Of a DNA stretch of 60,000 nucleotides, positions 33,853-44,223 are shown piece by piece. Position 1 is the stretch's first letter, and every line of letters begins with the position of its first letter. The notes under the pieces were generated by a model. It made no database searches and was not told where the DNA came from. It saw only the letters and a program-made list of their open reading frames with translations. The stretch lies in contig NC_079875.1 in the NCBI RefSeq assembly GCF_029227915.1, positions 9,113,001 to 9,173,000 on the forward strand. Direction: 5' to 3'. The position numbers and the translations under genes were made by a program. Source of the stretch: Hydractinia symbiolongicarpus. Its lineage: Eukaryota; Cnidaria; Hydrozoa; Anthoathecata; Hydractiniidae.

Positions 33853-35529
33853 TGTAGTGTTTCTTCACAAAACTTCGGAGTATTACACGATCAATCTAAT
33901 TTTTCAAATTTTCTCATCAACACTGTTTATCTAAAAATTGGATGCATGTTTTCTTTTAATGAGCAAAAAGGTAGTTGTATATATCACACTAAGCAATGAT
34001 TAAGAAAACTGACTATTTGAAAATTAAATTGTCAAATTGGATTGATAGTGTCCTTAATTGTGGGCAATTTTCTGTGAAAGCATGGTTAAAAATTTTTTTA
34101 AACCTCTCATATTTCTAAACAATTTCACTTTAGAGTTCATAATATTACCTGATGGGAAGCACTGAAATGAAAAAGGCAAGAATATGTGCAATCTGGGGAT
34201 TATCGATATTTCAGGTATGGAGTAACTTTTTTTTCACCTACTGCACCTTTGTAAGAGTGTACACAAACTGCTTTGTGGAGTAGTTAAAAACAATGTTTAA
34301 TCACATTTCAATGTGATTTTTTAGCACATGTTTATGTATCCAGGTAAATGGTGGCACCTTAGTGTAAATTGAAGCTCTCTAATGACAGCACAAGTATACC
34401 GATGTAATTTATAAATTTAAAGAAATGGATCTAATTTATAGGTTCAAGGTATGTATAACGTATAAATATATTACAACACGCTAATTTATCAAAACTCTTT
34501 TATATGACACCATGAAACATACAAAGTGCGTCACTGCATAGTGTTTAGTTTTGTCCAGATTTTGATAGATGATTTTATATTTTAGAAAAACTTAATGCTG
34601 TTTTACGAGAAAGTCATATCTGCAAAAGAAGAAGAGAATAAAGAAAAAACTCTACAATATTTTTATAGTTTATTGAACTTTTATCACTGTAACGGAATGA
34701 TTATGTATCTTTATATCACACTCCCGATAGAACTTTTTATTGTTTGTTAAAAGCAGTGGTCTGTATAATAATATACAGGCCTCTGTAATATAATATACAG
34801 ACTATATACAAAATTTTGCAGGTCTTCCAACATCATTAAAAAACAAGAAGGTCTAAAATTAGTAATTTGAACTAGTCGATAAAGCCTGTGGAAAAATCCA
34901 CTTAGACAGGATAACAAAAATGGGACCGTTATTTAAATTTTGATGACGTCAGCTAGGATCTGTCAAGAGACAAAATGTTTTTTCTTGGAAATTTGTTTAC
35001 TTGTTGCCTTTATGGTGTAGAGCTTGAATAGCTGATTTAAATAATGTATAGGATCATTTGTTTTGGACAAACACTTAAGGAGATATGAGGGTTTAAACAT
35101 TTTGCTGACCTCAGCAAAAACGAACAAATATGCAAAAAATTATTTTAAGAAATTTGTATATTTTCTGATGACGTCATCGACCCGTCTCTTCCGAAACGGA
35201 TTGGGGACCCAGGTTTGGGAAACTTACCCAAATTGCTCCAAGGTGGTCCTTAGTTACCCACGCGGTGAAAAATTTCCAAGTTATTTGGCCTCAAAGTTTT
35301 AGGTGCAATGTAATTGCTTCATTAATTAATATACTTTCCTTTGACGTCAACATTATGTTAACATCAAAGTTTAGTACTTTACAGAACAAATTTATAGGTG
35401 ATGTTTTATAGACTTTATCAAAGAAAGTAGTGAATATAATAATCCACTTTGCAAAAATGACAGACAGACACACGGAACTGGCGTTTTATTACAGAGATTG
35501 AAACAATGTCAGCCTGGGTACTAGTTTTC

Positions 35530-36880
35530 AATTATATTAGCAAAACAGTCAGGGTACGAGTTTGCTGAGTTATAAAAGCAATGTGCAAAAACATAGCGGG
35601 CTATCCGAATTTATTAGTGAGTTGAAAATGTTATCGGTCTGGGTACGAGTGTGTCGAGTTAAGATTAATATGCGAAAAGATGTCAGGCTATCCGAATTTA
35701 TTACTTAAAATTGAATTATGTCGGTCTGGGTACGAGTTTGTCGAGTTATAAGAGTAATATGCGAAAAGATGTCAGGCTATCCGAATTTATTACTAGGATT
35801 AAAATGTCGTCAATCTGGTTACGAGTTTGTCGAGTTATAAGAGTAATATGCGAAAAGATGTCAGGCTATCCGAATTTATTACTAGGATTAAAATGTCGTC
35901 AATCTGGTTACGAGTTTGTCGAGTTATAAGAGTAATATGCGAAAAGATGTCAGGCTATCCGAATTTATTACTAGGATTAAAATATCGTCGGTCTGGGTAC
36001 GAGTTTGTCGAGTTATAAGAGTAATATGCGAAAAGATGTCAGGCTATCCGAATTTATTACTTAAAATTGAATTATGTCGGTTGGGGTACGAGTTTTCTGA
36101 GATATATGAGCAATGTGCGAAAAAATGTCAGTCTATCCGAATTTATTACTAGGATTAAAATATCGTCGGTCTGGGTACGAGTTTGTCGAGTTATAAGAGT
36201 AATATGCGAAAAGATGTCAGGCTATCCGAATTTATTACTTAAAATTGAATTATGTCGGTTGGGGTACGAGTTTTCTGAGATATAAGAGCAATGTGCGAAA
36301 AAATGTCAGTCTATCCGAATTTATTACTAGGATTAAAATATCGTCGGTCTGGGTACGAGTTTGTCGAGTTATAAGAGTAATATGCGAAAAGATGTCAGGC
36401 TATCCGAATTTATTACTTAAAATTGAATTATGTCGGTTGGGGTACGAGTTTTCTGAGATATAAGAGCAATGTGCGAAAAAATGTCAGTCTATCCGAATTT
36501 ATTACTAGGATTAAAATATCGTCGGTCTGGGTACGAGTTTGTCGAGTTATAAGAGTAATATGCGAAAAGATGTCAGGCTATCCGAATTTATTACTTAAAA
36601 TTGAATTATGTCGGTTGGGGTACGAGTTTACTGAGATATATGAGCAATGTGCGAAAAAATGTCAGTCTATCCGTATTTATTACTAGGATTAAAATATCGT
36701 CGGTCTGGGTACGAGTTTGTCGAGTTATAAGAGTAATGCACCAAAGGAGTTATTTAAAATAGAATTCATAATGTCTGGGCACGACTCTTCTGCGGAGATA
36801 TAGAATCAATGCGTGAAAAGATGTTACGCTATCCACCTTTATTACTAAGATTAACATGTTATCGGTCTGGCTACGAGTTT
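35530..36880. repeat. 89-bp satellite array with 178-bp dimeric phase
   Basis: About 14-15 monomers, each containing GGTACGAGTTTGTCGAGTTA, ATGCGAAAAGATGTCAGGCT and CCGAATTTATTAC. From about 35980 to 36660 two monomer types alternate: one with TTACTTAAAATTGAATTATG, the other with TTTTCTGAGATATAAGAGCA and GTCAGTCTATCC. Matching points recur every 178 bp (36067, 36245, 36423). The outer monomers are diverged. Overlapping 60-90 codon frames are products of the repeat. Confidence 0.97.
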
Positions 36881-36941
36881 GTGAAAAAATCAAGCAGGGC
36901 ATCTGTATTTTTTCTAACATTCAGACGGTGATACGAGCATC

Positions 36942-36980
36942 ACTCTGGTACAGACCAGTTGAACAGGTCTGTACCAGAGT
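36942..36980. repeat. 15-bp perfect hairpin at satellite edge
   Basis: ACTCTGGTACAGACC and its exact reverse complement are separated by 9 nt, about 80 bp past the last recognisable satellite monomer. A second hairpin, ACAACCC/GGGTTGT, follows at about 36995. Confidence 0.9.
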
Positions 36981-37799
36981 CGTGACCGTTTCACAACCCA
37001 AAACCCAGGGTTGTAAAAATTATAAGATTTCTCTGCCTAACCTAAATTTTTCTTAAAAGGACGCCGTGTTCGGTAAGCATAAACCACGTGACGTCAAGAA
37101 AAAACTACGACTTCTAGCGAGTGAAAAATAATGATGGCGAAACCAAAACAGTCTAAGAAACAGTAGATTTTTGATTTCTTTAATGCTTTTTAGTTTTGTG
37201 CATTTCAGTAGCTATATTTGAAAATTTTTGTGTAAAACTTTAGTTTGTTAGACAGTTTGTACGTCTTTAAAATTTCGGAAAATTGGCACTTTTATTTATG
37301 TTTTTACAACGCAATGTAATGCAATTTTTTGGCGTGGCAAGGACATGTAAACAGAGAATTTTGGGTTGCCTGACAAAAATGAAACTATGTTACTCGGTGA
37401 CGCACACCAGATGTAGCATTACGGAATTTCTTTTAATATGAAATAACTTCTTTGCACTTAACTGAAATGGTCAACATGTATATAAAATACGGACAAAAAA
37501 TTCCATCAGTTAAAGCGTGGTGATCATATCGTAATGATTGAGATTCCGGGGCTCTAATTCGTAAAAATCAAAAATGAATAATTTGAGTACAAACAGAATA
37601 TATACAACTAATGTAACAAAATTATTTGTTTAGTGCCAGTGCATAATTTCTAAAAAACTTTCAGATCAGTTAAGCTTGTCAGCATATTATTAGGTTAAAT
37701 GGTGATCCCGACATGTTACGAATATGTTTAATGCCTTTTATTACAGACTACAATTCAATTCATGGTGACTATTACTTTTCAGATCAAAGGCTGTAAGTC

Positions 37800-38080
37800 T
37801 ATGCTCCCTATCTTAATAATGGTCTGTCTGTCCACACGAAAACATTGTGCTAAGAAACACCAAATGCGATATGTTTTGAGGACTGACTAGTCTAGTCGTA
37901 ATTTGTCTGTCTCTGCTCAAACGCTCCGCTGAGTTAGAAAGTCGTGCTACGGAAACACGAATATCAAATGCGATAAATTTTATCCAATGTGTCGGGATTG
38001 GTAAATTTAAAGGACGGACGGACATGTGGATTTTTCCACGGGCTAACGACTAGTCTCTTTAATAATAGTCGTATTTTGTT
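37800..38080 (+). repeat. Dispersed repeat family, copy 2
   Basis: Shares with the 10.2-kb copy the modules TAATAATGG/TAATAATAGTCGTATT at the ends, AAATGCGATA (twice), AAAGGACGGACGGAC, and TTTTTCCACGGGCTAACGAC followed by TAGTCTCTTTAATAATAG. Confidence 0.75.
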
Positions 38081-40660
38081 TGAAAAAGATGCGCCGCAGC
38101 TTTATTTCGGAAAATTTCCGCAGAACGCGATTTTTGCGGATTTTGTTTACAGAATTAAGGTAGAATCAAAAGAAAAAGAAAAAAACGAAAACATGTAACG
38201 AAGGTCATTTTGGTTTGAAAGTGGTGGTGTCAGGTTTGTCGATCTCCTTTTGTACTTTTTTTCTTCTTAATACCACGTGTTAAAATAAATACGGTCGACC
38301 CAAACGCCCAGGGAACTGATAAAAAAGTTTAGGACGTCGAAAGTTCGAGATAAAGGATAGTCGAGTTATCGAGCGTCGAAGACCTTCTGAAGTTCGAGAT
38401 AAAATACTCGTTTAGCCGAAAACGAGGAACAGAAAAAAGAAATATATATATATTGATAGTAGTATGTGATTGTTACTAAACTTACTTCTTTCCAAAAAAG
38501 CTTAAAGTATTACTCTGCTTTCTCTAGGCTATATCCAGTTCGTGATGAAATGATTATTATTATTATTTTTATTTCTGAATTTATATGCAGGATGAGTATA
38601 TCAGTAAAAAATACTGTTATAAATATACGTCCTGTGAGCTGAAAGGACCGGAAAAATAGTTCCACAAAACGAAAATTTGAGATAACGGAGTTCCAGATGT
38701 ATAACATAATTTTGCCTACAAGAGATTGCAATGACTAAAAAAAGTATTAATATCGATCGGGATTGTATATCATCTCGTTCTCTAGCCATGTACAGGGTCT
38801 GCTAAATTACGTGCCTTACGTGCCCTCGTGGTTACGTGCTTTATGTGTCTACGCGCCTTATTTTCGCAACGTACTTTATGTACTTACGTGCCCTAGTGCT
38901 TCTGCGGTAATTGGGATTTTATTAATAAACCTTCACGATTCGAAATAATTGGGAAATTAAGGGAAATAATTTTTGCGAAAGATGAATCCTTTTAAAATTA
39001 AGGCGTTGAAATTTTGCTGTTCAAGGCTTTTAAAAAGATTGTGAAGGTCTCATTGAAGTATCAACAACAACAAAAAACACGTGATTTTCCATTGACTCAG
39101 AGTAGACTAACAACGCTTACTACTGGATTCTTTAGCAACAACGAGGAGTATCCAACAAAAAGAATTATCACACAAAAATTAAGGCATGTAGGCATGTGAA
39201 AAGCTGAGGCACGTAGCCACGTTAAGTAACTACAACTTTTATAACAGTCATGAAAATATATTCCACAAAGAAAAATTGCTGAGTGATTTTTTAGCTAGAC
39301 GGAGCAACGACGGGCTGTTAGGATATAATTTTTTGGAAAATGGTATCTATTTTGCATATATAGCATGTTCGAGACAGTATACCTGTACCAAGCGCTCATC
39401 CCATTGTTAACGACAGGCTATTTCCTATGTTTCTATTTAACCGAAGTTGCGATAAATTTTATGCGCGGCATTTTTTACCTCTTTTTTTACCTAACTGCTC
39501 AGCTTTGAGTATATTCTGAAAAATATAAAAGGTTGGTCAACTGTTTTTTCCATGACGGTGTACCAACGGGTTGTAAACTGTGTTTTTATTTCAGCTAAAA
39601 TTGTGGGAGAATAAAACACCATAATTTTGTGTGTGCTTTACTTCATTCCTATACTGAAGCGCTCAACTCTGCGGGTCTTATTAAGTACTTTACTGGGCGT
39701 TCCACGAAGTGTCACACAGCTACTTGTGGCTGATCCCGGCGTTTAAAGCTCCCCTGCTTCTTTATAATAGCTGTATACGTCTGTTTGTCACGCAAAATGA
39801 TAACCGCAGTAGCGAAACATATAATGCGGCAAATAAAGGACGGGCGAGTTAGTGAATTTACCCACGGGTTACCGACTAGTATAGTAAAAAAAATCAAAGA
39901 AACTGAGGTTGTTGTTATGATTTTAGGTCAAATGTTGGTTAAGAAGTACCCGACAAATCTCTACATATCATGGTCTGGTTTAAATAGAATTAGTAGTACA
40001 CAACAATAACACAATCTTAGTTTTGAAAGGTATCAGAATTAAAAGCTCCCAAAATGTGCTAAAAGTAATCTGCGAAAAAAAAGTACTTCAGCTTCTTGAT
40101 GGGAATAGAAAACAGACTGTCAAACTAGATATATTTGACACAATATAACGCCATTGATAAAGTTGTTTTCCAATACTTTGGTAAGTCATGACTTTTTAAT
40201 ATGACGAAATATCTTGTGAATGTAAAAATGTTATTGACTTAAGGATTCAACTATCTAGTACGTTCTACTTACTACACTACTAAGGACCAATAATAGACAA
40301 ATTTTAACATACAAAATGCTAACTCCGGTCGGGGTATTTTTACATATATACTTTACAAGTAGCTATACAAAATATTGAGACCTAGATATAAACAACTATA
40401 ATATTTTCTCAATATTTGTAGATGAAACAAATTCAATCATCGAAATCAAAAGTCTCTAGTTTGCAAAATTCGCGGCCATAGCATTATCATATTTTATTTT
40501 CTATTTTAACCGCGGTGATCAATTACGGCAACTCGCCGCGTTAACGCAAAATTAGTAAAATCATACTGCTAATCACAACACAAAATGTCAACCTCCTCCC
40601 CAGGGCTCTTCTTCACTTTTTGATAATGGAAACAGAAATCTGTTAGAAATAATAAAACAT
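38081..40660. other. Non-coding stretch
   Basis: No gene recognised. It contains a third copy of the dispersed family (39750-39885) and, at about 40588, a single CAACCTCCTCCCCAGGGCTC end motif related to the foldback elements of 7.6-10.9 kb. A run of near-identical CGTG/CCTTACGTGC words lies at 38810-38895. Confidence 0.65.
39750..39885 (+). repeat. Dispersed repeat family, copy 3 (shorter)
   Basis: Contains TATAATAGCTGTATACGTCTG, ATAAAGGACGGGCGAG and CCCACGGGTTACCGACTAGT. The middle is diverged or deleted compared with the 10.2 and 37.9 kb copies. Confidence 0.55.
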
Positions 40661-40790
40661 TGTAGGTCTGTGTACCGAGTTTGTTGAGTTATGAGAGAAA
40701 TATTAAAAAATATGTCAGGCTATCCGATTTTAGTATTAAGATTAAAAGGGAATTTAGTGTAAATACCAGACTATCCTGAATTAAGTAAGT
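40660..40790. repeat. Isolated degenerate monomer of the 89-bp satellite
   Basis: GTCTGTGTACCGAGTTTGTT, GAGTTATGAGAGAAATATTA and ATGTCAGGCTATCCGATTTT follow the order and spacing of one satellite unit, about 3.8 kb beyond the main array and just before the assembly gap. Confidence 0.75.
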
Positions 40791-41000
40791 AAGTAAGTAT
40801 TCATTTATTTATTTGTCCTAATAGACTGGAGACCATTTCGATAGGATAATATCTAATAGGTAAGAATGACCACCAAACCAAGTTACAAATTTATAATTAC
40901 AAACTTTATATACTCATAAATAACGATCGATATATGCAACAATAAAAGGATTAAATGTTAAAACTACTATATGATGAAAAACAATAAAACTTGACCAGAT

Positions 41001-41500
41001 NNNNNNNNNNNNNNNNNNNNNNNNNNNNNNNNNNNNNNNNNNNNNNNNNNNNNNNNNNNNNNNNNNNNNNNNNNNNNNNNNNNNNNNNNNNNNNNNNNNN
41101 NNNNNNNNNNNNNNNNNNNNNNNNNNNNNNNNNNNNNNNNNNNNNNNNNNNNNNNNNNNNNNNNNNNNNNNNNNNNNNNNNNNNNNNNNNNNNNNNNNNN
41201 NNNNNNNNNNNNNNNNNNNNNNNNNNNNNNNNNNNNNNNNNNNNNNNNNNNNNNNNNNNNNNNNNNNNNNNNNNNNNNNNNNNNNNNNNNNNNNNNNNNN
41301 NNNNNNNNNNNNNNNNNNNNNNNNNNNNNNNNNNNNNNNNNNNNNNNNNNNNNNNNNNNNNNNNNNNNNNNNNNNNNNNNNNNNNNNNNNNNNNNNNNNN
41401 NNNNNNNNNNNNNNNNNNNNNNNNNNNNNNNNNNNNNNNNNNNNNNNNNNNNNNNNNNNNNNNNNNNNNNNNNNNNNNNNNNNNNNNNNNNNNNNNNNNN
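41001..41500. other. Assembly gap, exactly 500 N
   Basis: A round 500-N run, probably a placeholder of unknown true length. It interrupts the replication-type gene of the virus-like element, so sequence left of it need not be adjacent in the genome. Confidence 0.99.
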
Positions 41501-42649
41501 CCTTCTCTCAAACAAATCTATCTTGTTTAGCGCCATTGGGAAAGTTAGACCATCCCAATTATACTTATCATGCTTCTTAAGGATTGAGATTCGTTCAGGG
41601 TGATTATCGATCTTATCATGATTGAGAGCAGCGATAATAGCCCATCTGAAACATTTATCATCATCCTCGTTATGAGGGTTAATCACAGATCGCTTTCCAC
41701 TGAAATTCTTGGGTAGCGGCAAGTAAGAACTACCTCTGGTTAATTTCAGGTTATGAAAGTCCACATGCATATGCAAGATTTTATCAATTGTGAATCCGCT
41801 AGCTGGCAGCGCGGGGTTCTCAATCTGCTCGATTATCTTATTACACATCCGATCGAAAACATCAGAAATGTCATCGTGGGCGTGCAGTATCTCCATATAG
41901 CTATTGAAAGCTTTATCAACATGTACACACGGGGCATCGGTCGAGCTGGTGTCCTCCCTTACCCACTTCACCCACAAGGTCGCCTGAGTCTTCAGCGACT
42001 TCTTCTGCCCGAGCACGTCACTCATCAACCTATTTACGACGTGCTCGACCTTTTCGAGAAAGACCCTGACATTCTTCCCACCATCCGAGTTTATTTTGAA
42101 ACGTTTGTATGAACCTACAAAAGCTTCTTCAATGGGATTATAGGGGTTTTCCTCTTCCTCCTCCTCCTCCTCCACCTCTCCCTCTTCCTCTTCCTCTTCC
42201 TCTCCACTGCCCTTTTTATACAAACCCATGATCTTATCATTCATGGTTTTGAAAGCTTTGCTCGCTTTCTCCTTAATAGCCTTAGGTACATGATTTATTA
42301 ACCAGTCTCTCCATTCGATCAACTTGCTTTTCAAATCCATGTCTTGTTGGCTAGTGCCCGGTCTCGGTGCTGGTATGGGTGCTGATACCGGTCTTGGCAC
42401 CGGTATGGGTCTAGTGGGTCTCGGCAGGGGTACGGGTCTAGTGGGTCTCGGCAGGGGTACGGGTCTGGTGGGTCTTGGCACCGGTACGGGTCTGGTGGGT
42501 CTCGGCACGGGTACCGGTCTAACCGGTGCTGACACAGTAGTGGGTGTCAATAATTCGATCAGATCGGCCTTTCTGAGCCTTGAGTAGCCACGTAGGCCGC
42601 GTTCTCTAGCGAGAGCTCTTAATTCAACAACTGTATTTCTCGAAGTCAT
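41501..42649 (-). CDS. N-terminal part of replication protein (probable protein-primed DNA polymerase B), cut by gap
   Basis: 383 codons are visible before the N run. Residues 7-34 form a SAP/LEM-like motif (LRALARERGLRGYSRLRKAD). Residues about 38-100 are a proline-rich tandem repeat of about ten residues (RPTRPVPVP type). Residues about 150-170 are almost pure glutamate. From about 175 a conserved region follows, with DKCFRWAIIAAL and WDGLTFP near the gap. That last motif precedes the polymerase core in related elements, so I infer a polB gene. The exonuclease and catalytic motifs themselves are not visible. It shares a 25-bp upstream repeat with the neighbouring RING gene. Confidence 0.65.
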
Positions 42650-42651
42650 GC

Positions 42652-42745
42652 TTGGTTGTGATATACGATTTTGTAATCTTTAAGATGTTTGGCTATGATA
42701 TACGATTTTGTAATCTTTAAGCCATTTTTCTAAAAATCGTAAACC
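42652..42745 (-). promoter_or_regulatory. Duplicated upstream element of the replication-type gene
   Basis: A 25-bp block that reads, on the plus strand, GATATACGATTTTGTAATCT plus TTAAG occurs at 42660-42684 and again at 42697-42721. It occurs a third time, identical, before the RING gene (43438-43462). Position directly upstream of ATG suggests a promoter or 5' leader. Confidence 0.6.
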
Positions 42746-42751
42746 GTGTTG

Positions 42752-42870
42752 GAGGGTCGTGAGTGTCCTAGTTTGTGGTGCAACCACCATGCTAAATTGT
42801 AGTAAAACACGCTTTGTGATACATACATCGATACACCATGGGTACCCACCCATTGGCACCTCGAGGGTCG
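42752..42870. repeat. Intergenic GC-rich cassette, diverged copy
   Basis: Holds GGGTCGTGAG, CAACCACC, GTAAAACACG, ACATCGATACACCATGG and GGTACCCACCCA in the same order as the two closer copies at 43485 and 43649, then runs into the hairpin at 42880. Confidence 0.75.
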
Positions 42871-42879
42871 TGAATCACA

Positions 42880-42903
42880 TTTGTTACCCGTCCGAGTAAC
42901 AAA
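42880..42903. terminator. Hairpin 24 bp after the RING gene
   Basis: TTTGTTAC, 8-nt loop CCGTCCGA, GTAACAAA. Identical over 24 bp to the hairpin at 43824. The placement just past a stop codon suggests a transcript 3'-end signal. Confidence 0.75.
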
Positions 42904-42926
42904 AAATGCCCTAACAATCCGACCCC

Positions 42927-43427
42927 TCAAATATATTGTCTAATGACAAGATCTATTGATGCGCGACATATAGGGCATTTATCCCCCCTCTTCTCCAATT
43001 TATTTGCGCACGATAAACAGCAGCAAAAATGCCCTGTTCTACCATGAACAATGGTGGCGGTCTTTCGTTTAGAAAGACAAATGACACATCTATCATCTTC
43101 ATCAATGTCATCGTCTGCGTCGTCCTCATCATCAACCTCAACCCGTGCTGGTACCGGTCTTGGCGCCGATACATTTGGTCTCATCACGGGTCCCGAAAAT
43201 TCGGTCACTTCGAGATCCAGCATCCCTATGACGAGCGGTAAAGTCATATCGGGATATCTTGCGGGTACTGTTGATAATAATTCGATAAGCTCAGCCCTTC
43301 TGAGCCGCGAGTATCCACGTAGGCCAAGGTACCTCGCTCTGGCTCTTAAATCAGGGACCGTGAAAAGATCAAAGTCATCAATATATTCTCTACTGTGTAT
43401 CAAATCGAGAACGATTCCTGAAGACAT
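42927..43427 (-). CDS. SAP/LEM-like motif protein with C-terminal MDM2-type RING
   Basis: 166 aa. Residues 23-51 repeat the motif of the neighbouring replication-type protein (PDLRARARYLGLRGYSRLRR). Residues 86-96 are proline-rich and 98-112 acidic. The RING ligands are C114, C117, H128, H133, C137, C140, C151 and C154, with the HGRTGH signature and CPICR. All seven spacings equal those of the MDM2/MDMX RING, and the tail after the last cysteine is 12 residues, close to MDM2's 13. Family knowledge: such RINGs are ubiquitin E3 ligases that dimerise through the tail. I infer a host-protein degradation role; the substrate is unknown. The same 25-bp leader as the downstream gene precedes it, and a hairpin follows it. 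Confidence 0.85.
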   Translation of the reverse strand: MSSGIVLDLIHSREYIDDFDLFTVPDLRARARYLGLRGYSRLRRAELIELLSTVPARYPDMTLPLVIGMLDLEVTEFSGPVMRPNVSAPRPVPARVEVDDEDDADDDIDEDDRCVICLSKRKTATIVHGRTGHFCCCLSCANKLEKRGDKCPICRASIDLVIRQYI

Positions 43428-43487
43428 GCTTGGCTATGATATACGATTTTGTAATCTTTAAGCCATTTTTATAAATCGTAAACCGAG
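43428..43487 (-). promoter_or_regulatory. Upstream element shared with the replication-type gene
   Basis: About 55 bp directly before the ATG is nearly identical to 42688-42745, including the 25-bp block and a following AAATCGTAAACCG. Likely a common promoter/leader. Confidence 0.65.
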
Positions 43488-43595
43488 GTCGCGAGGATCG
43501 TGAGGGGCTTCGTTCGCAAGACAACCACCCGGGGTTGCGCTGCTCCATGGCGGTAAAACACGTTTTATGATACCAACATCGCTCCACCATGGATC
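43485..43595. repeat. Intergenic GC-rich cassette, copy A
   Basis: About 110 bp, over 90% identical by eye to copy B at 43649-43762. Shared blocks are GATCGTGAGGGGCTTCGTTC, TGCGCTGCTCCATGGCGGTA and AAACACGTTTTATGATACCA. Confidence 0.9.
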
Positions 43596-43648
43596 GTTTC
43601 CCGGAGTGTAAATGTGGGTGGGTACCCCCCCAGGGAAAAAATCAGGAC

Positions 43649-43762
43649 CTCCGAGGTCGCAAGGATCGTGAGGGGCTTCGTTCGTGGGGCAACCACCCGG
43701 GGCTGCGCTGCTCCATGGCGGTAAAACACGTTTTATGATACCAACATCGCTCCACCATGGGT
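43649..43762. repeat. Intergenic GC-rich cassette, copy B
   Basis: Partner of copy A, separated by about 55 bp containing GGGTGGGTACCC. It continues into two GGTACCCACCCACC repeats and the hairpin at 43824. Open frames through both copies are repeat artefacts. Confidence 0.9.
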
Positions 43763-43823
43763 ACCCACCCACCAGCACCTCGGGGGTCGTGACCGGTACA
43801 CCATGGGTACCCACCCACCAACA

Positions 43824-43847
43824 TTTGTTACCCGTCCGAGTAACAAA
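43824..43847. terminator. Hairpin 12 bp after the small SAP-like gene
   Basis: TTTGTTAC, loop CCGTCCGA, GTAACAAA, followed by A-rich sequence. Identical copy of the hairpin at 42880. Confidence 0.75.
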
Positions 43848-43858
43848 AAAATACCCAA

Positions 43859-44128
43859 TCACTTGGATCTTTTGTCGTTATAACGTTTTTGAGCTTTTAG
43901 ATATGCCTCCCTGTTTTTCGACCTCCACCTTGAACAGTATCCATACCATTCCTTCTTGGTATCCAGATCGATGGTGTAGGATGGGTCGAGATCATTCTTC
44001 TCAATCACCTCAACCAGTTTAGCCTTTCTCATACCCACGATATACTTAATTCCGCGGGATTTAGCAACCTCTCGCAACTCTCTCAGTTTCATCAATTTGT
44101 AATCCGGTGTGGTATCCATGTCTGACAT
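43859..44128 (-). CDS. Small protein with SAP/LEM-like motif and basic C-terminus
   Basis: 89 aa. Residues 13-43 (LRELREVAKSRGIKYIVGMR and KAKLVEVIE) follow the same helix-turn-helix-like pattern as the motif in the two preceding genes, though more diverged. The C-terminal third is rich in Lys, Arg and aromatic residues (WYGYCSRWRSKNREAYLKAQ). This suggests a nucleic-acid-binding accessory protein, perhaps chromatin- or DNA-associated. It is transcribed away from the integrase across a 95-bp AT-rich shared promoter region with TATATTATATTAAT just before the ATG. Confidence 0.75.
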   Translation of the reverse strand: MSDMDTTPDYKLMKLRELREVAKSRGIKYIVGMRKAKLVEVIEKNDLDPSYTIDLDTKKEWYGYCSRWRSKNREAYLKAQKRYNDKRSK

Positions 44129-44159
44129 ATTAATATAATATATGAAAAACTTTAAGCAC

Positions 44160-44174
44160 TTTTATCGTACCACA
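44160..44174. repeat. 15-bp direct repeat left of integrase
   Basis: TTTTATCGTACCACA, identical to 45343-45357 on the same strand. The pair brackets the integrase gene. Confidence 0.8.
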
Positions 44175-44223
44175 TCATAACACAAAAAGGAGATAAATAA
44201 ATAAAGGTGTGCATAAATAAAAC

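Noticed and set aside
35711-36686. Series of overlapping 60-90 codon frames with near-identical peptides
   Set aside because: They recur exactly with the satellite period and have no start or stop context beyond the repeat, so they are products of the array.
42324-42587. Gly-rich 87-codon frame on the plus strand
   Set aside because: Antisense of the proline-rich repeat of the replication-type protein.
43458-43862. 134-codon minus-strand frame with repeated peptides
   Set aside because: Runs through the duplicated GC-rich intergenic cassettes. The peptide repeats mirror the DNA repeats and no domain is present.
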